The notes under the pieces were generated by a model that saw nothing but the letters and a program-made list of their open reading frames with translations, searched no databases and was not told where the DNA came from. A stretch of DNA of 64,000 bases from Ananas comosus (lineage: Eukaryota > Streptophyta > Magnoliopsida > Poales > Bromeliaceae): the NCBI RefSeq assembly GCF_001540865.1, contig NC_033623.1:1487933-1551932 (forward strand), given 5' to 3'. Position 1 is the stretch's first letter, and each line of letters opens with the position of its first letter. A program made the position numbers and the translations under genes. Positions 55,719 to 64,000 of this stretch are shown piece after piece.

Positions 55719-56127
55719 CACTACAAGAAATTAAATTAACATTAATTAAGGATACTTTTTCTTATATTTAATGATGCTAATTAAAAGCATTCAAATATAC
55801 TCTAGTATTACTATCACATTTGAAAGCTTAGATTAAAACTTCAGCAAGTAAAAGTCGTCGTGTGTATATATATTGACGCTTATGCTAAGTGTCAATGAAA
55901 TATGTTCTGATTTTTAAGCGTCATGATTTTTTAAAATCGTGACATTTTAAAATATTGAATAATTAAAAATTAAAAAAATTATCATTTAATAAATTGATTC
56001 GATACAATATAAAATTCATATGACGATACCTTTTGAAGCGTCGGTATTTGCTATATTGTAAGGGATCCTTGGGGACGCTTTCTCCAAGCGTCGTCTAAAA
56101 AAATTCTTATATTGAGATCGTGTAGTG
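55719..56127. mobile_element. CACTA-type MITE, 409 bp
   Basis: Starts cactacaagaaatt and ends gatcgtgtagtg. The interior carries 'aagcgtc' repeats in both directions ('ttgacgcttatgc', 'tccaagcgtcgtc'). The flanks do not give an exact 3-bp duplication (gaa against aaa). Confidence 0.7.
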
Positions 56128-56167
56128 AAAAGAAACTCTATGAAAAAAAATTGTAATAAAAAAGAAA

Positions 56168-56660
56168 AGGCCAATTTGCATAAAGAATTCATTAGTTTTG
56201 AGCTTTTGCAAAAATAAGGCCATCTTTTTGGATTTTGCAGATTCGAATCGAATTTTCAGAAAACTGACCAAAATATCTTTATTCTCTTTTCTCTCTCTCT
56301 CTCTCTTTTTCTCTCGTTCTTTTTTTTTTCTTTCTCTCCGAATAGGTCGACGGAAGAGGCAGCCCACCTTGCCTTTGTTCCGCGCACCCTCGCTCGTGCC
56401 CCACACCCTCCCTCCGCCTTCCTCGCCTTCGACCCTACCGAGGCCGCGTCGCAACCCTCTATTTTTTTTTATTTTTCACTCCGACCCTCCACCCCTCCCC
56501 GGCTCTTTACAATAGTAAAGAGGACAGCGTCACATTCTCTTCCTCTCATTTTTTTTATCGTTCATTTTTTTTTTTCTCTTCAACTCTCCTCCGCCGACTC
56601 CGTTATCAAACTTTTAATATTTGCTAGAATCACTCCAATCCCTCGAGTAACTTTCACCGA
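56168..56660. mobile_element. Left part of a MULE-like element
   Basis: Starts ggccaatttgcataaaga, matches the end of the MULE at 39689 for about 110 bp, then a CT-rich and a GC-rich stretch. No right terminus found. Confidence 0.55.
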
Positions 56661-56689
56661 GGGCTTGTGTGTGACGCTAGCTGTGCATA

Positions 56690-56880
56690 TGCTGGTTGTT
56701 GATCCGGATGTTTCAGTTTTCTCCTGCCTGTCATGCTCTCAGCTCAATAAATTAAAAGAACTTGGTTCTTACTATGAGCTACTTCCAAAAGCGTTAATTG
56801 GGTGTGAAGTAAATCTCGCTACAAGCCTTTTCTAGATCTCCCAAAATATTGTTTTTCATATTATTAATGATTACATCTTA
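56690..56880 (+). pseudogene. 3'-UTR remnant of a lost P450 copy
   Basis: Homologous to the sequence just after the copy 2 stop: 'tggttgttgatccggatgtt', 'ctgtcatgctct', 'aataaattaaaagaacttgg'. No coding exon is attached. Confidence 0.6.
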
Positions 56881-57000
56881 TAGAAATCAATGATAATTTC
56901 TTGTTATTTTAGAAATCAATGATAATGCCATGCTATGAGAATTTTTTGTATTATCTTATAGTCTATTATATAACTAGGGCAGTGAACGAGCCGAACATGA
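56881..57000 (+). pseudogene. Intron 7 remnant of P450 copy 3 with a hAT end
   Basis: 'aatttcttgttattttaga' matches intron 7 of copy 1 (33445). Then comes the hAT target sequence tatataac (56967-56974) and the first 26 bp of the hAT element (tagggcagtgaacgagcc...), which joins directly to sequence normally found just upstream of exon 8. Confidence 0.6.
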
Positions 57001-57012
57001 ATGGTTCTTCTG

Positions 57013-60000
57013 GGGACCCACCTCATCACATGGAGATTTCAATTCGAAAGGGTCCGGCTCACCAAGGAGGATTTCACGAACAAAGTGCCGCTCTAGTGGA
57101 ACGAGATCACTACTAAGAGATCGGCTATCCTCACTCTAACTGCTAAGCTCAGACATTGCAGAGCCAGGATAAAGGAATGGTGTAAGACGAACTTTCATAG
57201 CATAACTATCACAAAAAGGGTTCTACAGGATGAAATCCAAAGCATTGATCTGCTAGAAGAACGGACAAACCTACCTCAGGAAATCATAGATAAACGGGCT
57301 GACCTTAAATCGCAACTCATGCTCATTCTTAAGGAAGAAGAAATTCTTTGAAAAACTAGAGCTAAACAGCTTTGGCTTAAGGAGGGAGACAGTAACACAA
57401 AATTTTTTCACGCGGTTGCCAACGGCCGTAAGCGCAGCAACATGATAGAATTTATTGAAGACGAATCTGGACGCCAAATCTACAACGAAGTTCAAAAGAG
57501 GTCCTATTTCCTCCATTCTTTCAAACGACTCTACGGCCGGAAGGAGGAGGGCCCGCCATCTTTCGGGGACTGGAGTGGCCTCTACCATGGACACACCCTG
57601 TCTGACCCTGACTCCCTTACTAGTCCGTTCACCCTCGAGGAAGTCAAGAACGCTACTTTCCAACTCGGCAGTGACAAGGCCCCTGGTCCTGACGATTTTC
57701 CTCTCGTCTTCTTTCAACACTTCTGGGAGACAGTTAAGGAAGACATCTTCAAAATTTTCGCTGAGCTCCAGGATAACACCCTCTCCACGTCCCCATCCGA
57801 CTACTCATATGTGTGTCTTATCCCGAAAAAGGAAGGGGCGCGCAAAATACATGACTTTCGACCGATAAGCCTTATCAACAGAATCCAAAAGATCATCTCC
57901 AAAGTCCTGGCCAACAGACTCACGCACATCTTACCGACAATTATCTCCCCGACACAATCGGCCTTTCTGAAAGATCGCCTACTGGCTGACTCCTTTGTCA
58001 CTGCAAGCGAACTTGTCAACTGGTGCTCTAAATCTAGTAAGGAGTGTGTCCGTGTTAAGGTCGACTTTGAGAAAGCTTTCGAAAACGTTAGGTGGTCCTT
58101 CTTGCAAAGTATACTGCGATGGCTTGGTTTCAATGGCAAATGGTGTAGCTAGATCGAACAATGCATTTGTAATGCGAAAATCGCCATCTTAGTAAATGAC
58201 TGCCCAACAACGTGGCTGAAAGCAAGGAAGGGGCTCAGACAGGGAGACCCGCTCTCTCCCTACCTTTTCATTTTGGTGACCGACTGCCTTGCCAAACTCA
58301 CCGAAACTGCTAGGAGCAACAGTTTGATTCATGGAATTGGCCCAACTGCAGACTGCCAAACAGTGCTTCTTCAATATGCGGACGATACAGTTTTTTTCTG
58401 CGAACCAAGGAAGTCAAATATGCGAAACCTTCTGTTTATTTAGAAGATCTTCGAATGGGCCTCAGGTCTCAAAATCAACAGGAACAAAACGGAACTTTAC
58501 TATCTGGGACCCAACTCCAGGATAGCGGATACACTCGCTGACATTTTGGGCTGTGCAGTAGGCAATCTTCCTTTCAAATACTTAGGGTTGCCGCTTCACA
58601 ATAAACCACTGCGAAGGGAGGATTGGGCTCCGATCATTAACCGTATTGAAACACGCATGGAAGGCTGGAAGGCTAAACTACTCTCTCAGGGAGGAAGACT
58701 CACCCTTGTAAACTCAGTGCTCTCAAACTTGCCGCTTTTCTACTTCTCCATATTCAAAGCGCCGCATTGGGTTATACACCGTATAGAAGCCCTAAGAAGA
58801 TCATTCTTCTGGAAAGGATGCTGCAAAATCTCCGGGGGATCTTGTCTAGTGGACTGGAAAACCATCTGCAAAAGCAAAAAAGAAGGGGGAATAGGGATAA
58901 AGGACATGGACGCTATGAATACGGCACTCTTAACCAAATGGTGGTGGCGCTTTTTCAACGAGCCGCACCTGCTCTGGGGAAGGTTGATCAGAGCTTTATA
59001 CTACACCAGACGAAGGCTGTTACACTAGGAAAGAGCTTTCCGACCCTACTCCCAGTGGTGGAAGAGTGTGGTGAGGTGTCGTGAGGCGTTCAAATGCGGT
59101 GTATCTTATGTACTTGGAGACGGAAGAAACATCAGACAGTGGTCTGACATTTGGATTGGGGAAACTCCTCTTCGTACCTTGCTCCCGGATATCTTTGACA
59201 AAATCGAGAACAAGGAGGTCACAGTTTCCCAATACTGGAACGTACGTGGCTGGAGATGGCGTTTCATATCCAGAGGGCTCGGATCTTCTCCCTCCGCTAA
59301 TAGTCGGCGACAAATGATGATGCTTAAAGAGCTGCTGCCCCATTACAATCCAATCCCCACACCGGATCTGCTCAAGTGGCGGTGGACCAGCAACGAATCT
59401 TTTACCGTTAAATCCATATATAACTTCATTACCGACGCAGGACAGAGAGACACGACGTATGTACACTTATGGGGTTTACGAACCCTGGTCAAAATCAAAA
59501 TCTTCATCTGGATTCTGCTTCGCAAAAGACTACTTACTGCCGACAGACTGCTCCGCCGAGGATGCCCCGTGGACCAGCATTGCGTCTTCTGCACTACATT
59601 CCCAGAAAGTTGTGACCATCTCTTCTGTAACTGTGTATTCGCCAGATACCTCTTTTTCCCTGATGGAAGCCCAGACCCAACCGACTCGGGACAAAGTGAC
59701 GTGCAAAGTCTTTGGGCAAATACTTCTAGCATACTTGACGCAAAGAGGAGAACGAAATGCCTAACCAATTTGGCGGCAACCTGGTGGGTCATTTGGACGA
59801 AACGCAACAACACTATCTTCCGCGAGTACGGCCACAATGCTACCAGGGCTCTTGAGCGCGTCTATACCTTGACGAACGACTGGATGTTCTTGCCTTGATG
59901 AATGCCGGGAACGACCTGTGATCCCTTTCTTTTTATTCCTGATCTCTCACTTTTGTATTTTCGCATCACCTATTCTAGCTCTCTAGCTTTCTCCTATAGC

Positions 60001-60135
60001 TCTATTTTTCCTTCCTTGTTCATTTTCTACTTTCTTCTGCTTCATAGGAGGCCTTAGCTGCTTCCATCATGTACGCTTAGTTCATTTTGCTTGATGAATG
60101 AAGCAGGTAGCTCGCTACCTCTTTCTCAAAAAAAA
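57013..60135 (+). mobile_element. 5'-truncated LINE (L1-like), about 3.1 kb
   Basis: Flanked by the target duplication atgaatggttcttct (56998-57012) and atgaatggttctttt (60136-60150), and ends in poly(A). The coding part starts downstream of where an endonuclease domain would end, so the 5' half is missing. It is inserted in the last intron of P450 copy 3. Confidence 0.9.
57110..59898 (+). pseudogene. LINE ORF2 remnant: reverse transcriptase and zf-RVT
   Basis: Reverse transcriptase of a non-LTR retrotransposon. Visible motifs in order: SDKAPGPDDFPLVFFQHFW, VCLIPKKEGARKIHDFRPIS, VKVDFEKAFENVRW, RQGDPLSPYLF, LQYADDTVFF (catalytic YADD), LPFKYLGLPL, then WWRFFNEP and the C-terminal zinc-binding region with FIWILLRKRLLTADRLLRRG and CVFCTTFPESCDHLFCNC. 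Stops at about 57349, 58150, 58441 and 59026 break the frame. No endonuclease domain. Confidence 0.88.
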
Positions 60136-60179
60136 TGAATGGTTCTTTTGATGCATATATGTTTCTGATCTCCCTGCAG

Positions 60180-60404
60180 GATACAAATAAGGATGTGAAG
60201 AAGGCAAGCAACCTGCTCCCTTTCGGCGGCGGTCATGTCCGACACTGCATGGGCTCTGAACTCGCGATGGTCGAAATCTCAATACTACTACACTTCCTCA
60301 TGCTCAGCTATGACTGGGAATTCGTCGACCCCATCTCAATCCCTCATTCGATATGGATGGTTCAGATAGATCTTGCCTTTGAGGAACAGCATCCATACGC
60401 TTAA
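60180..60404 (+). pseudogene. P450 copy 3, last exon only
   Basis: Matches exon 8 of copies 1 and 2 (acceptor ccctgcag): ASNLLPFGGG then HVRHCMGSELAMVE. Relative to copy 1 it has extra codons at DTNKD and GGGHV (inside the haem loop, before the Cys ligand), Arg to Met in the SELAM stretch, and a lost C-terminus from SYDWEFVD onwards. Exons 1-7 are absent. Confidence 0.88.
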
Positions 60405-62400
60405 AAAATAAAATAAAATAAAACAGAGAATCGTATGTATGAAGCTGTAGAGCAACTGCACCCAACAATTATCATCTCCTAATTTTTTTTCTCATTAAGG
60501 AGCTATTTTACTCCTCAAAAAAGTGTGGAAATAAGTTTTCAAAAAAAATTCAGGGAAAATTCTGAAAACTCCTTTTCTAATTTTCCACCGTTTGATTAGA
60601 AGGAAAATAATGAAAAATATTTGTCTAGTAAAAAATTTGTTATGCAAAAATCCCTTTTTCAATTTTTTGTCTGTATGATTTCAAGGAAGACTAGCTTTTC
60701 TGAAAAGCTTCTTTTCAAATTTTGTGGAAATCTAGCAAATTCATTTTCCTAAAAAAATCTGAAAAATAATTTTAAAAAAATATAGTTCTTCTTGAAACCA
60801 AATGGCCGAAAAGTTGAAAAATAGATTTTACATAAGAATTTTTGTTTTTGAAAACAAAATTCATACTTTTCTAACGACCAAGCACTCTTAAGTTATTTTT
60901 GAAAATTTGTCATGTATCCGACCGGTGGACATCTCTGATTAGAACCAAATCTTACTACGTATAAAGATTGGCTAAAGTAAACATTATTTTTAGAGATAAA
61001 GATCGATATAATTGAAACGAATAAAATTAAATATTAATAATCTGATTGTAAGGAAAAAAAATATTGGGATTAAAATAAAAAAAGTCAAGTAAAAAAAATT
61101 GGAGACCAATGATACAATTAACCTAATAAGGAAACAAACTTTTTATGTGAAGTAAAATATAATCAACCTAAGATAGTTTATATATTACTACTGGACAAGC
61201 GCATATGCCCCTCGGATACAATAATTAATGTGATACGTGACCACCACAGTGATTCAATAATTGATGTGTGACCACCCATTTATATGCACGTGAATAAGCA
61301 AAAAATCTTGTTAATATATCTATATTCTATATATTATAATGCGTGGCGCAATAGTTGACACATGTTTCCGATGATATATTGGACCATTATTTATGGACAT
61401 ATGTCCATTCCAATGTGCACCGGGTACACTATGGAACCAATAAAAAAAAATATTTATATTTTAGTAAATATGTCTAAAATTTATAAATATTAATATATAT
61501 ACATTTTAAATATTATAAAATAAATTAAATTAACTAAAATTTAGATTTGATATTTCTATTGTACAAATTTATAAGTGTGTATGAGATATACATATACACT
61601 AGGTGCAGTGAATGAGTTAGACTAAAAGTCACTATGAATTAGATCCCCCAACAGTTAATTATTTTGATTTGAGTTATTATTCTGAATAAATTAGTCGAAA
61701 GAATTGTTAGACTTATCAGCTTCACTGCCTATCACCTATTAAACTAATTGGAGTACTTCCCCACTTTTTGTCAATTATCTATTGTAAGCTGTAATTTTAG
61801 AAAAGTCATATCTAATTTCTCTAACATTTTATATTTTTGAAAACTATTTGGTGCTTAATTTTGATGAAGTTAGAAATTTTTCAAAAAATAAATATATGTT
61901 TATAAATGCCACAAAAATATCATAAAATCAATCAATTAAAAAACTATAAATCAAATAACTACCTTTTTATTTTATCATAATATTTTCAATTTTTGACATT
62001 GCATGCATTGCTTAACAAAAATGACCTAAATAAAGGTAGAAGAATAAGAAGTAAAAAAATACAAAAAATAGATATGTATCTTTGGGACAAATTGACTTAA
62101 AAAATAAGCATATTAAGAACTTACTTCTTTTCAAATTTTAATTTTCGAATATCAAATTTTAAATTTGCAAGCGTAGCATCTTTCCCAAGACGATTCTTTG
62201 GTCTCCCACTTTTCGACCCAAAATTTGGTTAATTTGAATGGGAATTTCCTCTTCTGCTCACCAAAATGCATTTTAATTAAATTGAAAGATGTTTTAAGGT
62301 GCATGTATATGCATTTTCGGAGAAAGATACGAAATTAGGGGATTTATAAATTAAGTGTTTCGATCATTTGAAATACCTTCATAGTAACATTTTTTTTCTG
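60405..62400. other. AT-rich intergenic sequence, no gene
   Basis: No supported coding region or complete transposon. Short T/A-rich words throughout. Confidence 0.5.
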
Positions 62401-62403
62401 CTA

Positions 62404-62564
62404 CCGACCGTCTCTAGAGCAAGTGGCAAAGGGTTTGGTGGTTGGTATTCGAGACCCAAGTTTGAATCCTAGTTGATTCATATTTTCAGCTAATTTTATT
62501 TCTAAATAAAATAAACGGAACGGATAGCATACTACCTATCTCTCAAAAAAAAAAAAAAAAAAAA
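62404..62564 (+). mobile_element. tRNA-derived SINE, most complete copy
   Basis: Head 'ccgaccgtctctagagcaag', A-box-like 'tggcaaagggtttggtggt', B-box-like 'agtttgaatcctagttg', tail 'ctacctatctctc' and 20 A. The target duplication is approximately aacattttttttc(c)tgcta on both sides. Confidence 0.85.
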
Positions 62565-62566
62565 CA

Positions 62567-62830
62567 TTTTTTTTCCTGCTAGATTAATTGGCTTTTTTGT
62601 TTTAAAGAAAATAATAATAATAATAATAAGATCAGACAATTAGTTCGCTTCACTGCTTCCTGATCACTGTTTGTGGTCGCAAACGAGCCCTGCACCGTTT
62701 GTCTGTCCCCTGCATGTCATACTCTACTTAATAAAATGAACTTGGTTCTTACTGTAAGCCATTTCCAAAAGCACGTTTGGGTGCAAAGTAAATCTCACTA
62801 CCAGCTTTTTCCAGACCTCCCATAGATATT
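62567..62830 (+). other. Fused remnants of P450 flanking sequence
   Basis: 62567-62702 matches 23524-23680 ('cctgctagattaattggctt', 'ctgcaccgtttgtctgt') from the copy 1 upstream side. 62703-62830 matches the 3' UTR of copy 2 ('gcatgtcatactctacttaa', aataaa at 62729). The junction implies deletion of a gene body or recombination between copies. Confidence 0.5.
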
Positions 62831-62842
62831 TATAATACTGAA

Positions 62843-63389
62843 TGTTGCTATATGCTGTGTCCATATTGACGGGTCTTAATTTAACCCGATCCACATAAGA
62901 TGTGGATTGAGATTTAAAAGTTAAGAATAAGGATGGATTATATATTTCTTATTAGTTAAGAAACGTATCTCCTAGTGGATATCTATAATTATGGATATTC
63001 TAATTCTAATCTCTACGTTATTTTATATATACGTCCGTTTTCTCTCCCGTATATAATATGATTTAATTCGATGTAAGAGAATCCATGATAAATCTTTCTT
63101 CTTCTCTCTTCTTCCTCTCTCTCTCTCGGATTTCCACCTATGTTCGCGGGGTTTTGGAGTGTGGACATAGAAGAGAACTCTAATAGCCCTCTTCGATTGA
63201 CATCCGACGTATCCGATTTACGACGCAAGCCGTAGGCGTAGGAGAAGGCGAGATACGTGAGAGATCTAAAAACATTGAGACAAGGACGATCCAAGCAGGC
63301 TTGTAAAACAAGCAATCCGATCCGATTCCGATTCCTGGATACGTTGGCTATCCAGTTTGTAAGTTTTCACTACCCTAAAATTTTCAACA
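62843..63389 (+). repeat. 5' LTR of a Copia-type (or LARD) retrotransposon
   Basis: Inverted ends tgttg and caaca; 547 bp. Directly followed by a primer-binding site ttggtatcagagc. Two TATA-like stretches lie at about 62960 and 63020. No coding region of the element is visible before the window ends. Confidence 0.8.
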
Positions 63390-63390
63390 A

Positions 63391-63402
63391 TTGGTATCAG
63401 AG
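63391..63402 (+). other. Primer binding site, initiator Met tRNA type
   Basis: tggtatcagagc right after the LTR end, complementary to the 3' end of plant initiator Met tRNA as in many Copia elements. Confidence 0.8.
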
Positions 63403-63654
63403 CATGTGTGCTTGTTTTCACCGTATGATCATGCCTGTGATATTTCTTTTAAATCGCATTCGCTGATCATTTTTTTTGTACATTTGTTCTACAATTTTTT
63501 CGTTTTCTATGTGAAATCGATTAAAAAGAAAGAAAAGAAAAACTAAATTAGTTTAAGTTTTCTCGTAAAATTGATCATAAAACATGCGAAATTTTTTTTT
63601 ACATAAATTGTATTTCTTTCTCTTTTTTTCGTGATTAAATTAAAAAAAAATGTT

Positions 63655-63820
63655 GCAACAACAGCGGGCGAGAGCACACTGCACCCACGCCGTGCGAGCG
63701 GGCATACCAGCCTACCACGCGCGCGGGAAGACCCGCGCATTGCAGGAGGGCTTGCAGGCTCGACCCGACCTGCTGTGCAGGGACGCGGCCCTGCGGGATT
63801 CGGGCGGGCCCGCTGCATGA
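63655..63820. other. GC-rich stretch after the LTR leader
   Basis: Sharp change to GC-rich sequence ('acgcggccctgcgggattcg') with overlapping open frames on both strands and no recognised protein. May be retrotransposon interior or an insertion. Confidence 0.35.
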
Positions 63821-63825
63821 AGATA

Positions 63826-64000
63826 TATGCTATTAGGTTTTTGGCCATTAGATGAAGATTTGTGCGGTTAGAATGATAGTGGTCTTCTAGGATTGAGTAT
63901 GTAGTTGATTGAATAGCATAATTCAACGGATGGAAATGGTCAAAAGGATAAATTTAGTGATGAAAAACTTGGTAGCACTAAGTGATTGGTGCTATTAGAA
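63826..64000. mobile_element. F2 MITE reaching the window end
   Basis: Left 'gctattaggtttttggcc' and right 'agtgattggtgctattagaa' with the interior 'gtgcggttagaatgatagtgg', as at 3476-3680. Confidence 0.55.

Noticed and set aside
62404..62564. tRNA gene suggested by A- and B-box-like sequences
   Set aside because: No cloverleaf, poly(A) tail and multiple dispersed copies: it is a SINE.

Overview
This is nuclear DNA of a flowering plant, very probably a monocot. It is AT-rich, and its genes have introns. It is packed with retrotransposons, MITEs and (TA)n microsatellites, and there is no sign of bacterial gene organisation. The only cellular gene family recognised is a cytochrome P450 of the CYP85 clan, closest by eye to the CYP90/CYP724 (brassinosteroid/sterol hydroxylase) group. 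A bromeliad such as pineapple would fit the repeat style, but that is a guess from memory.

Layout. 1-845 is the 3' part of a Ty3/gypsy LTR. 846-5400 holds a MULE end, CACTA-type and palindromic MITEs and (TA)n runs. 5413-6849, 14163-14935 and 18466-20240 are three copies of one AT-rich block. 6850-13928 is a decayed Tekay/Del-type gypsy element (gag, protease, RT-RNase H, integrase, 3' LTR). A 100-N scaffold gap follows (14063-14162), then a second, deleted LTR copy (14945-15761) with the same right flank. 20240-28170 is intergenic: a 224-bp tandem duplication, a block resembling a P450 upstream region, a hAT MITE, nested MULE-type MITEs and a row of palindromic MITEs separated by (TA)n.

P450 cluster, all on the + strand. 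Copy 1 (28307-37160) has eight exons that join into an open frame of 483 codons. Copy 2 (45499-55090) has the same eight exons but carries a 41-bp frameshifting deletion in exon 2, and its intron 3 contains two diverged copies of the intron core, so it may be a fusion of two tandem genes. Copy 3 is a remnant: part of intron 7 and the last exon (60180-60404), split by a 5'-truncated LINE (57013-60135). Stray 3'-UTR-like pieces at 56690-56880 and 62700-62830 suggest further lost copies. All copies with an I-helix have Ala where nearly all P450s carry Asp/Glu.

Between copies 1 and 2 lies a complete 3.28-kb Mutator-like element (39689-42967) with terminal inverted repeats over 1 kb long, a 9-bp target duplication and an empty site nearby at 43868-43895. 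It carries GC-rich sequence resembling a captured DUF4228 fragment and arrays of a perfect palindrome. Other elements with identified target duplications are a 72-bp-LTR TRIM, four hAT elements, two MULE-type MITEs, a CACTA MITE and SINEs. A Copia-type LTR with primer binding site is at 62843-63402. No CRISPR array, operon, tRNA or rRNA gene was seen.
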